In this document: in pieces, positions 9,078 through 19,975 of the stretch
Layout of the letters: every line of letters starts with the position of its first letter
Position numbering within the stretch: position 1 is the first letter of the stretch
Assembly: GCF_900105155.1 (NCBI RefSeq)
Contig: NZ_LT629762.1
Span: 558,001-622,000, forward strand
Length of the DNA stretch: 64,000 nucleotides
Reading direction: 5' to 3'
DNA from: Pseudomonas prosekii
GTDB taxonomy: Bacteria > Pseudomonadota > Gammaproteobacteria > Pseudomonadales > Pseudomonadaceae
The notes under the pieces: model-generated
The model's database searches: none
The model's input: only the letters and a program-made list of their open reading frames with translations
What the model was told of the DNA's origin: nothing
Translations under genes and position numbers: made by a program

Positions 9078-9941
9078 CTAGCTGGCCGGAGCCAAATCAA
9101 AAAACGCCTGAATCAATCGCAAATCCCGCCGCCGCTGCATGCACCCGATCATGTGCCGGTTGACCAGCCCATCGCCGACAATCGGCACCGCCACCACCCG
9201 CGGGTCATGGCTGACTTCCACCGACGACACCACGCCAACCCCCAGTTCCGCAGCAACGGCCTCGGTCACCGCCTCACGACTGTCCAGTTCCAGCAACACC
9301 CGCGGACTGACCCGGGCCTGAGCGCACGCCTGATCAAACGTGCGCCGCGTAATCGAACTCGGCTCGCGCAGCACCATGATTACCTGATCCAGTTCCTTCA
9401 GCGGCACATCCTTGACCCGATGCGCCCACGGGTGCGCGGCCGGCACCAACGCGCAAATCCGTGATTCGCTCAGCGCTTGCAGATGCAAGCCTTTGCGCGG
9501 TTCGACCTCGGTCAGCACCGCGACATCCGCGTGTTCGGACAACAACGCGCCCAAGGTTTCCTGCGCGTTGCCCAGGCGCAGGTTCACCGTTATTCCCGGA
9601 TACCGCGCGCGCAAACTGGCGAGCATCGGCATGACCATGTGCGGGCCGTCCGCCGCAACTTCCAGGCGCCCGGTGAGCAACTGCCGGTTGGCCTCGAGCA
9701 GCACTTGCGCCTCTTCGGCCAAACCAAACATCGCGCGGGTGATCGCCGCGAGTTTGGTGCCCTCCTCGGTCAATTCGACCCGGCGCGCGGTGCGCCGCAA
9801 CAAGGTGATCTGGTAATGCTCCTCCAGCGCTTTGATGTGCCCAGTGACCGCCGGTTGGCTAATGAACAACCGCGCAGCCGCCCGGGTAAAGCTGCCCTCG
9901 CGGGCCACCGCATCGAACGCGCGGAGCTGGAACAGGTTCAT
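9078..9941 (-). CDS. LysR-family regulator, probably of phosphonate (AEP) use
   Basis: 287 residues. The N-terminus is a typical LysR helix-turn-helix (NLFQLRAFDAVAREGSFTRA, then ARLFISQPAVTGHIKALEEH), followed by an effector-binding domain from about residue 90. It is divergent from phnW with 109 bases between the two starts. LysR regulators paired with phnWX typically activate AEP catabolism; that role is inferred from position. A perfect palindrome AAATTGCAATTT in the shared intergenic region is a candidate binding site. Confidence 0.85.
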   Translation of the reverse strand: MNLFQLRAFDAVAREGSFTRAAARLFISQPAVTGHIKALEEHYQITLLRRTARRVELTEEGTKLAAITRAMFGLAEEAQVLLEANRQLLTGRLEVAADGPHMVMPMLASLRARYPGITVNLRLGNAQETLGALLSEHADVAVLTEVEPRKGLHLQALSESRICALVPAAHPWAHRVKDVPLKELDQVIMVLREPSSITRRTFDQACAQARVSPRVLLELDSREAVTEAVAAELGVGVVSSVEVSHDPRVVAVPIVGDGLVNRHMIGCMQRRRDLRLIQAFFDLAPAS

Positions 9942-9997
9942 GAATAACCCTCGCTGATGGTTGGCATAACAACAAACAATTTGATTGATGCAACGGC

Positions 9998-10009
9998 AAA
10001 TTGCAATTT
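9998..10009. promoter_or_regulatory. Palindromic candidate operator between LysR gene and phnW
   Basis: AAATTGCAATTT is a perfect 12-bp palindrome 42 bases before the phnW start, within an AT-rich segment that also carries AACAATTTGATTGATGCAA. LysR regulators usually bind such dyads between divergent genes. Binding is not shown here. Confidence 0.45.
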
Positions 10010-10050
10010 AAGCCCCGTAGCTTCATCCCATCGATTGCGAGGACACGAGA

Positions 10051-11160
10051 ATGAGTATTGCCGAACCCATCCTGCTCACCCCCGGCCCACTGACCACTTC
10101 GGCCCGCACCCGCCAGGCGATGATGGTCGACTGGGGTTCATGGGATGACCGCTTCAATCAACTGACCGCCAGCCTCTGCGAACAATTGCTGACCATCATC
10201 AACGGCGCGCACAGCCACCATTGCGTGCCTCTGCAGGGCAGCGGCACCTTCGCCGTTGAAGCGGCAATCGGCACTCTGGTGCCGCGCGACGGCAAAGTCC
10301 TGGTGCTGATCAACGGCGCCTACGGCAAACGCCTGGCGAAGATTTGCGAAGTGCTCGGCCGCCCGTTCAGCACCTTCGAAACCGCCGAAGACGAGCCGAC
10401 CACCGCTGCCGATGTCGATCGCCTGTTGCGCGCCGATCCGAGCATCAGCCACATCGCGCTGATCCATTGCGAAACCAGCACCGGCATCCTCAACCCTTTG
10501 CCGGAGATTGCCGCCGTCATCGCGCAGCATGGCAAAAGCCTGATCATTGATGCGATGAGCTCGTTCGGCGCGCTGCCGATTGACGCGCAACAGGTGCCGT
10601 TCGACGCGCTGATCGCCGCCTCTGGCAAGTGCCTGGAAGGTGTGCCGGGCATGGGTTTTGTCTTCGCTCGCAAAGAGTCGCTGGCGCAAGCCGCGGGCAA
10701 TTCGCACTCGCTGGCGATGGACTTGTTCGACCAGCACAGCTATATGGCCAAGACCGGCCAGTGGCGCTTCACCCCGCCGACCCACGTCGTCGCCGCGCTG
10801 CACGAAGCGCTGCTGCAATACAACGAAGAAGGCGGTTTGCCCGCGCGTCATCAGCGCTACGCGAACAATTGCCAGGTGTTGCTTGATGACATGGCCAAAC
10901 TCGGTTTGCGCAGTTTTCTGCCTGCCGCGATCCAGGCACCGATCATCGTTACGTTCCATGCACCGAAAGATCCGCGCTACCAATTCAAGGAGTTTTACGA
11001 ACGGGTCAAAGCCAAGGGTTACATCCTCTATCCGGGCAAATTGACCCAGGTCGAAACCTTCCGCGTCGGCTGCATCGGCCACGTCAACGAGGCGGAGATG
11101 CATGCGGCCGTGGCAGCGATTGCCCAAGTGCTGCGCGAAATGGAAGTCCTCGACATCTGA
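10051..11160 (+). CDS. phnW: 2-aminoethylphosphonate--pyruvate transaminase
   Basis: 369 residues, the usual length for PhnW. It converts 2-aminoethylphosphonate and pyruvate to phosphonoacetaldehyde and L-alanine using PLP. The opening [20 protein letters not shown] and the PLP-lysine segment [17 protein letters not shown] are characteristic; [15 protein letters not shown] carries the PLP-ring Asp. The C-terminal region [17 protein letters not shown] is conserved. GAGGACACGAGA precedes the ATG. The product feeds phnX 216 bases downstream. Confidence 0.96.
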   Translation: MSIAEPILLTPGPLTTSARTRQAMMVDWGSWDDRFNQLTASLCEQLLTIINGAHSHHCVPLQGSGTFAVEAAIGTLVPRDGKVLVLINGAYGKRLAKICEVLGRPFSTFETAEDEPTTAADVDRLLRADPSISHIALIHCETSTGILNPLPEIAAVIAQHGKSLIIDAMSSFGALPIDAQQVPFDALIAASGKCLEGVPGMGFVFARKESLAQAAGNSHSLAMDLFDQHSYMAKTGQWRFTPPTHVVAALHEALLQYNEEGGLPARHQRYANNCQVLLDDMAKLGLRSFLPAAIQAPIIVTFHAPKDPRYQFKEFYERVKAKGYILYPGKLTQVETFRVGCIGHVNEAEMHAAVAAIAQVLREMEVLDI

Positions 11161-11176
11161 CCACTTACGGCCCTGA

Positions 11177-11322
11177 AGCAGCTGCCGAGCCCCGGCGAGG
11201 CTGCGTCCGGCAGCGCAGCTGTCGTAAAACCATCCACCTCGGTGTTTCAGGTGGACTGCGTGGCCAGTAAACGACGGCTTCGCCGCCGGACGCAGCCTCG
11301 CCGGGGCTTGGCAGCTGCTACA
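11177..11322. repeat. REPIN, GCAGCTGCCGAGCC type, inside phnWX
   Basis: The arm beginning AGCAGCTGCCGAGCCCCGGC and its complement ending CAGCTGCTAC bracket a central hairpin CCACCTCGGTGTTTCAGGTGG. It fills most of the phnW-phnX gap and could affect mRNA stability or read-through between the two genes. Confidence 0.85.
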
Positions 11323-11375
11323 GAAAATCAGCGTTGCACATTCTCGAATTTGCTCATTTAAAAGGATCACATCAC

Positions 11376-12203
11376 ATGAATTACAACAACCCAAGCAAAC
11401 TCCAGGCGGCCATTCTCGATTGGGCTGGCACCGTGGTCGATTTCGGTTCGTTCGCGCCGACGCAGATTTTTGTCGAGGCGTTCGCCGAATTTGACGTGCA
11501 GGTTTCCATCGAAGAAGCCCGTGGACCGATGGGCATGGGCAAGTGGGACCACATCCGCACGCTGTGCGATCAGCCGCAAGTCGCCGAGCGTTATCGCATG
11601 GCTTTCGGACGCACGCCGACCGACGATGACGTCACCGCGATTTATCAACGGTTCATGCCGTTGCAGATCGAGAAAATCGCCGAGCACTCGGCACTGATCC
11701 CCGGCGCTCTGGAAACCATCGCCGCGCTGCGCGAACAAGGGATCAAGATCGGTTCGTGCTCCGGTTATCCGAAACAGGTCATGGACAAAGTCGTCGAACT
11801 GGCCGCCACCAACGGCTACGTCGCCGACCACGTAGTCGCCACCGACGAAGTGCCAAACGGTCGCCCATGGCCAGCGCAGGCATTGGCCAACGTGATCGCG
11901 CTGGGAATCGACGACGTCGGCGCCTGCGTGAAAATCGATGACACCGTGCCGGGCATTCTTGAGGGTCGCCGCGCCGGCATGTGGACCGTGGCGTTGATCT
12001 GCTCCGGCAACGCGCTGGGGCTGGACTACAACGGTTATAAAGCGCTCGGCAGTGAAGAACTGGCCAGCGAACGCAAACGGATTCACGCGTTGTTCGAAAG
12101 TTCGCGCCCGCATTACATGATCGACACCATTACCGACTTGCCGGAAGTCATCGCGGATATCAATAAGCGTTTGGCCAATGGTGAAATGCCACAAAGTTTC
12201 TGA
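11376..12203 (+). CDS. phnX: Phosphonoacetaldehyde hydrolase (phosphonatase)
   Basis: 275 residues from the ATG at 11376, preceded by AAAGGATC; an in-frame upstream start would add 14 residues overlapping the leader. The protein is a HAD-superfamily phosphonatase: [16 protein letters not shown] holds the catalytic nucleophile Asp, and [14 protein letters not shown] the Schiff-base Lys of the cap domain. It cleaves phosphonoacetaldehyde to acetaldehyde and phosphate, completing AEP degradation with Phn[20 protein letters not shown] is the HAD motif IV region. A strong terminator follows directly. Confidence 0.96.
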   Translation: MNYNNPSKLQAAILDWAGTVVDFGSFAPTQIFVEAFAEFDVQVSIEEARGPMGMGKWDHIRTLCDQPQVAERYRMAFGRTPTDDDVTAIYQRFMPLQIEKIAEHSALIPGALETIAALREQGIKIGSCSGYPKQVMDKVVELAATNGYVADHVVATDEVPNGRPWPAQALANVIALGIDDVGACVKIDDTVPGILEGRRAGMWTVALICSGNALGLDYNGYKALGSEELASERKRIHALFESSRPHYMIDTITDLPEVIADINKRLANGEMPQSF

Positions 12204-12210
12204 CAACCTA

Positions 12211-12249
12211 AAATGCCGCGACATCGGATGATGTCGCGGCATTTTTTTA
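12211..12249 (+). terminator. Rho-independent terminator after phnX
   Basis: AAATGCCGCGACATCGGATG pairs with ATGTCGCGGCATTT, a 12-bp GC-rich stem followed by TTTTTTTAT on the plus strand. The A-tract on the other side makes it usable in both directions, so it may also end the minus-strand gene at 12270. Confidence 0.92.
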
Positions 12250-12269
12250 TAGCAACTATCGACAACCGC

Positions 12270-12899
12270 TTAGTTGATCTGCACACCGTCAGCGTCAATG
12301 ATTACGCCGTCGGGATAAACGGTGCTGCCATCCGCGCGAAGTTCGGTGCCATCCGCCCAGACGATTCGCCCATCCAGGTACTCAACAGTACCGTCCGGCC
12401 ATTCGATACGACCATCCGGATAACCGATTCGGCCATCGGCATACTGCACGATGCCGTCCGGGCGAGTCACCGATTGCTCATCTTCGCTGATCAGGCTGCC
12501 ATCCGGCAGTTGACCGCGGCCGTCAGCATTGCGGATCAGGCCCGGAGCAGTGAGCAGGTTGTACCAGCCCAGCGGGTCAATCGTGATGTTGAAGGTCGGC
12601 CACGGCAACGGCTGACGCGGGCTCGGCCGCGGCGCTGGTTTCGGCGCAGGCTTAGGGGTCAGACCCGGTTTCGGTGCAGGTTTTGGCGCTGGTTTAGGAG
12701 CTGGCTTGGGGGCCGGTTTTGGCGCCGGTTTCGGCGTTGGTTTTGGAGCAGGCTTTGGCGCCGGCTTGGGTGTTGGTGCCGGTTTCGGGGTTGGCGCAGG
12801 TTTTGGCGCTGGTTTGGGTTTCGGCGCAGGCGGTTTGGCCGCCATCATTTTTCGCGCCGGGCCTTGTTTCTGTGCTTGGGTGAAAATGAATCCTTTCAT
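12270..12899 (-). CDS. Lys-Pro rod plus heptad Asp-Gly repeat protein
   Basis: 209 residues in two parts. Residues 22-100 are almost only Pro, Ala, Lys and Thr in a four-residue rhythm (PAPK), a stiff TonB-like rod. Residues 123-209 are an Asp-Gly repeat: the last nine Asp residues before Gly are spaced by exactly seven positions, consensus [YWR]-[PA]-D-G-x-[IVT]-x, for example [15 protein letters not shown]. This predicts a regular beta-hairpin ladder. No signal peptide or transmembrane segment is visible; the first 20 residues are [21 protein letters not shown] do not recognise the family. The start is supported by GGAGAAGTTC just upstream. It shares a terminator region with phnX and no functional link is evident. 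Confidence 0.8.
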   Translation of the reverse strand: MKGFIFTQAQKQGPARKMMAAKPPAPKPKPAPKPAPTPKPAPTPKPAPKPAPKPTPKPAPKPAPKPAPKPAPKPAPKPGLTPKPAPKPAPRPSPRQPLPWPTFNITIDPLGWYNLLTAPGLIRNADGRGQLPDGSLISEDEQSVTRPDGIVQYADGRIGYPDGRIEWPDGTVEYLDGRIVWADGTELRADGSTVYPDGVIIDADGVQIN

Positions 12900-13080
12900 G
12901 AACTTCTCCAGTTATATAAGTAGGTGTATCAACTTTTACTAAAGCCACCAGTAAATTGAATTAAACAAGTGAGGGCCTGGCGACAGAGTATATAACCGGC
13001 ATGGAAAGGCAAAACCGCAAGCGATACAAAACATGAGTAACGTTTAATTAACAACTATCAACTAGCAGAACAAAAGCTCA

Positions 13081-14004
13081 TTAAGCAACAGCAAATCCAC
13101 GACGCCCCTGCAAACCGCCAGTATGAATAAAGATCAAACGCGAACCCGGCGCAAATCTTCCTGATTCAATATGTTGTTTGAGTGCCAGCAACGCTTTGCC
13201 GGTGTACAGCGGTTCCAGAGCAATGCCGCTTTGCTGTTCAGTCTGTTGTATAAACGCCAGCAACAGCGGATCAACCTTGGCAAAACCTCCACGACTGGCG
13301 TCGACCAGTTCATACCGCGACTCAGCCAACCCCGCCTCGCGCACAATCGCCTCAACCTGTTGCGCCACGCCATGATCGTCGGGCACGGCCAGCGCGCCGT
13401 AAACCGGATGCTCGCCGGCCTCGGCCAGAACCAATCCCGCGAGCGTGGTGCCCGTTCCGCAGGCCAGCCACCAGCCGTCGTGATCGCGCCAGCCCAGACC
13501 GCTCAATTGTTGCTGCACCTGACTTTTGAGCTGCCGACAGCCAAGCGCCCCCAGCAACCCGCCACCACCCTCCGGCACCGCGTGCAGCGTCGGGTATTGC
13601 GTCTGCCATGGCAGCCAGAAACCCGGCTCGTGGCGCGCGCGATAGCCGCCGTAACCGAGCCAATGCAGCTGCATGCCGAACTCGCGCAAATCGATGACGG
13701 TCGGCGTGTCTTGCGCATGCCCGCGCAGCAAACCGACGGTTTTGAAACCGAAACGTTGGCCCGCTGCAGCGAGCGCATGCAGATGATTGGAGTGCGCGCC
13801 GCCGAGGCTGATGATGCCTTCGGCACCGGCGAGATCAGCCGCATTGAGGTGCTCAGTGAGTTTGAACCACTTGTTGCCGCTGATCAGCGGGTCGATCTGG
13901 TCGAGACGCAGGATCGCCACGTCGACGCCGGCGCGGGTCAGCCAGTCGAGGTGCAGCGTTTCGAGGGGAGCGATGGCTTGCCAGTCGCTGGGAGGGAGAA
14001 ACAT
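13081..14004 (-). CDS. PLP-dependent D-cysteine desulfhydrase / ACC deaminase family
   Basis: 307 residues from the ATG at 14004. An in-frame ATG at 14034 is less likely because it lies inside a 12-bp-stem hairpin. The fold type II PLP signature is present: ISGNKWFKLTEHL holds the PLP Lys, GGAHSNHLHALAAAG the phosphate loop neighbour, and CGTGTTLAGL the Gly-rich phosphate cup. Family members are D-cysteine desulfhydrases or 1-aminocyclopropane-1-carboxylate deaminases; the short length and divergent active-site segment favour a broad D-amino-acid lyase over a true ACC deaminase. It lies directly downstream of fadH on the same strand. Confidence 0.82.
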   Translation of the reverse strand: MFLPPSDWQAIAPLETLHLDWLTRAGVDVAILRLDQIDPLISGNKWFKLTEHLNAADLAGAEGIISLGGAHSNHLHALAAAGQRFGFKTVGLLRGHAQDTPTVIDLREFGMQLHWLGYGGYRARHEPGFWLPWQTQYPTLHAVPEGGGGLLGALGCRQLKSQVQQQLSGLGWRDHDGWWLACGTGTTLAGLVLAEAGEHPVYGALAVPDDHGVAQQVEAIVREAGLAESRYELVDASRGGFAKVDPLLLAFIQQTEQQSGIALEPLYTGKALLALKQHIESGRFAPGSRLIFIHTGGLQGRRGFAVA

Positions 14005-14005
14005 C

Positions 14006-14038
14006 GATGCCGGCTCTGGATAAAGAGCCGGCATCTTA
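14006..14038 (-). terminator. Hairpin between fadH and the PLP-enzyme gene
   Basis: GATGCCGGCTCT pairs with AGAGCCGGCATC across a short loop, just after the fadH stop. There is no long T-tract, so it may be a weak terminator or a processing or stability hairpin controlling the downstream gene. Confidence 0.5.
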
Positions 14039-14055
14039 TCAGCACGCTGGCCGGT

Positions 14056-16116
<2,061 letters not shown>

Positions 16117-16303
16117 TCACGGAAATTGCGGAAGCTCTGCGGCCCCCGTCAGTCATGTGGCACAGACTAAGAGTCGCACTCGTGTCACTCAATGACCCAA
16201 ACTGACAACTTATTGATCCAAATGCGCAGCGCCCCTTGGCAAGCGCCGGCATGCGCCCTACCCTAGTCGGTGAATCCTGCACACGGCTGTCGACTGTTTT
16301 CCC

Positions 16304-17434
16304 ATGCGCAAACTTCTCTACCTGACCTTTTCCATGGCGTTGATCGCCGCCCTGACGACCTACGCGATGTGGGCCGCGGACCGTCCGGTGGGGCATTATT
16401 TGTCCGACCTGCGCATCAATCTGGCGGTCGATCAAGGCACGCCGGCCGATCGCGGCAACTTGCTCGGCATCCAGCCCGAACTGTTCCCGACTGATTACCA
16501 AAGCCCCGAACGCCTGCGGCGCAAGCTCGGCGCCTATCTGCACAAGGCCCAGGAACAAGGCCTGCTCAGCGAGAAAACCGTCGTCGTGCTGCCGGAGCAT
16601 GTGGGCACATGGCTGATGATCAGCGGCGAAAAAGACGAGCTGTATCAGGCCGGCACCCTCAAGGAAGCGATGAACTGGCTGGCGGCGAGCAATCCACTGC
16701 AGTTCGCGCGCGCGCTGCTGCGTGCCAAGGGCGCCAGCCGTCTCGATGACGCGCATCTGCGCATGAAAGCCAAAAGCATGGCCAAGGATTACCAGGCGTT
16801 GTTTGGTGGCCTGGCGAAAGAATTCAACGTGACACTGGTGGCCGGCACCATCGTGCTGCCGGAGCCAAGTGTGCGCGACGGCGAGCTGAAAATCGGCCAC
16901 GGCGCGCTATTCAACAGCACCGTGGTGTTCGGTCGCGACGGTTTGCCGATCGGCCAGCCGCAGCGGCAGATGCACCCGATCTTCACCGATCAGGACACCC
17001 TCGCCGCCAACACCGAGCACACCATCAGCGTCGTCGACACACCGGCCGGGCGCCTTGGCGTGTTGATCGGCAGCGACAGTTGGTATCCGGACAATTACCG
17101 CAAGCTCGACGAACAGAACGTGCAACTGGTGGCAGTCCCGGCCTTCGTGGTCGGCCACGGCGCGTGGGACAAACCGTGGCGCGGCTATAAAGGTCTGTCG
17201 ACGCCGAGTTCGGTCAGCCTCAAGGCCGGCGAGCTCAGTGAAGGCCAGGCCTGGCATCGTTTGACCCTGATCGCGCAGCCGCCGAGCAGTCAGGCGATTG
17301 CCGGGGTCAGTGTGTTCATGCGCGGGCAATTCTGGGACAAGGCCAGCGCCGGGCAGAGTTTCCTCAGCAGCAATGGCCAGCACGCCGCTGACGGCGATCA
17401 GCGTGGCGCGCGTTTGTTGAACCTGTGGTTTTAA
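16304..17434 (+). CDS. Membrane-anchored nitrilase-fold protein lacking catalytic Cys
   Basis: 376 residues with an N-terminal membrane anchor or signal (LLYLTFSMALIAALTTYAMWA). The body has the carbon-nitrogen hydrolase fold: VVVLPEHVGTWLM aligns with the catalytic Glu strand and TPAGRLGVLIGSDSWYPDNY with the nucleophile elbow. In active members this reads G-V-x-I-C-x-D; here the Cys position is Gly (codon ggc), and the Lys segment reads PQRQMHPIF. Two of the three triad residues are therefore missing, so it is probably not an active amidase. It sits 3 bases before an AraC-family gene, suggesting an operon and possibly a sensory or binding role. Confidence 0.75.
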   Translation: MRKLLYLTFSMALIAALTTYAMWAADRPVGHYLSDLRINLAVDQGTPADRGNLLGIQPELFPTDYQSPERLRRKLGAYLHKAQEQGLLSEKTVVVLPEHVGTWLMISGEKDELYQAGTLKEAMNWLAASNPLQFARALLRAKGASRLDDAHLRMKAKSMAKDYQALFGGLAKEFNVTLVAGTIVLPEPSVRDGELKIGHGALFNSTVVFGRDGLPIGQPQRQMHPIFTDQDTLAANTEHTISVVDTPAGRLGVLIGSDSWYPDNYRKLDEQNVQLVAVPAFVVGHGAWDKPWRGYKGLSTPSSVSLKAGELSEGQAWHRLTLIAQPPSSQAIAGVSVFMRGQFWDKASAGQSFLSSNGQHAADGDQRGARLLNLWF

Positions 17435-17437
17435 AAC

Positions 17438-18478
17438 ATGAAACCGCTGCCGATGCGCCTCGGGGATCTGTCGGTCGGCTTCGTTAACAGCCTGGCCGAT
17501 GCGGTGCGCAGTCACGGCGCCGATCCACAGCCGTTGCTCGACCAATACGGCCTGGACGCGGCCCGCCTCGGTGAGGCCGGTGCGCGGTTGTCGATTCCGC
17601 GGTACATGCGCCTTGGCCACGGCGCGATCCAGCTGACCGCCGACCCAGCACTGGGTTTGCGCATGGGCCAGTTGAGTCGGTTGAGCCAGGCCGGCCTCGC
17701 CGGGGTCACCGCCGCGCAGGCACCGACGGTTCGCGAGGCGGCGCGTTGCCTGATTCGCTTCGAAGCGTTGTACGGCTCCAACTATCGCGGCCAATCGAGC
17801 TTTCACGAAGACCCACGCGGCGCCTGGTTGCGGTTTTATTCGATCAATCCCTACAACGCCTACAACCGCTTCGTCGTCGATTCGATCATTTCCGGCTGGT
17901 TGCGGCAGTTGTCCAGCGTCAGCGCTACCGCGTTGCCAGCCGAACGCATCGACATCGAATTTGAAGCACCGCAGTATCGCGAGGCTTACAGCGTATTGGG
18001 CGATTGCCCGATCCAGTTCGGCGCCGAGCACAATCAACTGCGCCTGAGCCTGACCAGCCTCGCCCAGCGCAACCCGGAGCATTGCCCGAGCACTTGGCGG
18101 CACCTGCTGCAATTATGTGAACGCGAGCTGGAACAACTGACGCGCACCCGCAGCCTGCGTGAACGGATCATTCAGCTGTTGGGGCCGTTGCTCAACGGTG
18201 GCCGGGAACCCGACCTGGAAGAAGTGGCGGCACGCCTGAAGCTGCCAACCTGGACCTTGCGTCGCAAACTCGCCGAGGAAGGCACGCAATTTCGTGCAAT
18301 TCTCAACGACACTCGCCGCGACCTGGCCATGACGTACATTCGCGACACCGAACTGGCGTTCGGCGAAATCGCCTATCTGCTGGGCTTTGCCTCAGCCGAA
18401 GCTTTTCAACGGGCCTTCAAACGCTGGAACGGCCAGACGCCCGGCGAATTTCGCCGAAGTCATCGCCAAACCGCGTGA
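17438..18478 (+). CDS. AraC-family transcriptional regulator
   Basis: 346 residues. The first 200 residues resemble the arabinose-binding-like sensor domain found in OruR-type AraC regulators (FVNSLADAVRSHGADPQPLL, then LGLRMGQLSRLSQAG). Residues 235-345 are the double helix-turn-helix region, ending FGEIAYLLGFASAEAFQRAF and KRWNGQTPGEFRR, the canonical AraC signature. It follows the nitrilase-like gene by 3 bases. The regulated genes are unknown; fadH across the divergent gap is a candidate. Confidence 0.9.
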   Translation: MKPLPMRLGDLSVGFVNSLADAVRSHGADPQPLLDQYGLDAARLGEAGARLSIPRYMRLGHGAIQLTADPALGLRMGQLSRLSQAGLAGVTAAQAPTVREAARCLIRFEALYGSNYRGQSSFHEDPRGAWLRFYSINPYNAYNRFVVDSIISGWLRQLSSVSATALPAERIDIEFEAPQYREAYSVLGDCPIQFGAEHNQLRLSLTSLAQRNPEHCPSTWRHLLQLCERELEQLTRTRSLRERIIQLLGPLLNGGREPDLEEVAARLKLPTWTLRRKLAEEGTQFRAILNDTRRDLAMTYIRDTELAFGEIAYLLGFASAEAFQRAFKRWNGQTPGEFRRSHRQTA

Positions 18479-18482
18479 AGGC

Positions 18483-18569
18483 TTAAAGCTCGGTAGCGTC
18501 TTCGGCTGGTTCCAGCGGATCCAGTTCAAATGCCGAATACTCCAGCAACTCTTCTTGATAATCGTCCAT
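18483..18569 (-). CDS. 28-residue acidic small protein
   Basis: The start is the ATG at 18569, with GGGGAG seven bases upstream, a strong ribosome site. The product begins MDDYQEELLEYSAFELDPLE and ends EPAEDATEL; it is very acidic and has no membrane segment. It converges tail to tail with the AraC gene with only four bases between stops. In-frame extension upstream is possible but lacks a ribosome site. No function is known to me. The coding call rests on the ribosome site and the biased composition. Confidence 0.5.
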   Translation of the reverse strand: MDDYQEELLEYSAFELDPLEPAEDATEL

Positions 18570-18835
18570 GGTGATCTCCCCTCGATTGCTCATTAAAAAA
18601 GGCCTGATCAACTGACCAGCGTCTTGAGCATAAAGTGCCCGCGTGAAAGAAAAATGACGCTCACACCGCACTTGACCGCTACTCAATAAAACGTAGCAGT
18701 CGATCAGGGATTTATCACAGGATTTTTTCGCCGCAGTGCGTAGGAAAACGCACTGCTTTGACGTCGATCAATTGGTCGGTTGGCGGCGGGAAGCGTTGCG
18801 TCTGACACGTTCCCGCTCTTTTGCGGCAGGGTCGG

Positions 18836-19747
18836 TTACTGGCCCGAGGATGGCATCGCCGGAATCGGCTCGCTCGGTGCGGGCATGTTGTCCGGGTGCG
18901 ACGGCGTGGTGTTGGTTTCCGTGGCGGGCGCCGGTTCGGTGGTTTGTGCCGGGGTGATCGGTGCAGATTCCGCGGGCGGCGCGACGGGCTCCGAGGCCCC
19001 AGGCGCGAAGTCGACTGCGGCGGGTTCGGCGGCTGGCGCGGCTGCCGGCTCTGCGGCAGGTGCTGCGGCCGGTGTCGGCGCGGCTGCTGGGGTTGCTGCG
19101 GCCGGTGTGCCTGCCGCTGGTGCGGGCGCCAGTGCTGCCGGTGCGGCTGGCGCAGGTTTGGTTTCCGGCACGCCCAGATCGGTTTTTGGCTTCTCGACGA
19201 TGTGCGCGGCTTTCTTCGCTTCTGCCGGCAGGAACAGCTCGACCAGGGTAAAGAATCGCTCATAGAACTTGGCCGACGACACGGTTTCGCTGGCCACTTT
19301 GACCATCGAATCGTCAGACGAGCCGATCGGCATCGACACCGAGCCCAACACACCGACGCCGAGACTGGCGGAGTTGTTGGTCTTCTTCAACGCATAACGG
19401 TCCTGCAAGGCGTTGGCGAACATGGTCGCGTGGTGCCCTTCGGAACCATCATCGGCGCACACCACACTGAAGCTGATCTCCATGTGCGTCTCGCCGGTTT
19501 GCTGGAAGCTTTTATGGCCGCTGATCAGTTTCGGATCGTTGCTGGTGATGATGTAACCCTGGCTGAGCAACGCGCGACGCGCGGCTTCGCAGGTCTGCAC
19601 ATCGGTCACTGGGTAATTGCGCGAAAACGTTCCGGAATCGTCGAAGTTCTCATGCTCATAGATGGCGGCTTTTTTCGACGAACAACCGGCAGCAACGGCC
19701 AGCACTAAAGCCAACCCGACAACACGCATGGGAATTGATCTGAACAT
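18836..19747 (-). CDS. DUF2242 lipoprotein with Ala-Pro-rich tail
   Basis: 303 residues. MFRSIPMRVVGLALVLAVAA followed by GCSSKK is a lipoprotein signal with Cys about residue 22. Residues 30-180 match the DUF2242 domain (YEHENFDDSGTFSRNYPVTD, and SFSVVCADDGSEGHHATMFA). Residues 190-303 are low-complexity Ala/Pro/Glu, probably a disordered spacer that extends through the periplasm or interacts with peptidoglycan. Its role is unknown. It is transcribed alone, with 228 bases to the upstream ppiD gene. Confidence 0.85.
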   Translation of the reverse strand: MFRSIPMRVVGLALVLAVAAGCSSKKAAIYEHENFDDSGTFSRNYPVTDVQTCEAARRALLSQGYIITSNDPKLISGHKSFQQTGETHMEISFSVVCADDGSEGHHATMFANALQDRYALKKTNNSASLGVGVLGSVSMPIGSSDDSMVKVASETVSSAKFYERFFTLVELFLPAEAKKAAHIVEKPKTDLGVPETKPAPAAPAALAPAPAAGTPAAATPAAAPTPAAAPAAEPAAAPAAEPAAVDFAPGASEPVAPPAESAPITPAQTTEPAPATETNTTPSHPDNMPAPSEPIPAMPSSGQ

Positions 19748-19919
19748 TGAACATCCTGAGAGAAAACGGTCCGGGGCGTATTGTGCAACAGAACGATGCT
19801 TAGCGTCGCATCCATTGATGTCTTAAACCTGTTACAGGAAGTTGACCCTGATAAGCCGGAAAAGTCGCACAACCTCGCGGATTACCGATAAACCGGCGCC
19901 GAGCTTTTCCTTCATGCAC

Positions 19920-19951
19920 AAAAAACCCCGGCGTTTCGGCCGGGGTTCTTG
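19920..19951 (-). terminator. Terminator of ppiD
   Basis: AACCCCGGCGTTTCGGCCGGGGTT is an 8-to-9-bp GC stem. On the minus strand it is followed by TTTTTTGTG, directly after the ppiD stop at 19976. Confidence 0.9.
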
Positions 19952-19975
19952 TGTAGCGAGCAGCTCAGTCAGCCA

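Noticed and set aside
11177..11322. phnW-phnX intergenic hairpin as a riboswitch
   Set aside because: The sequence is a REPIN shared with 33431-33532, so it is a repeat and not a gene-specific leader.
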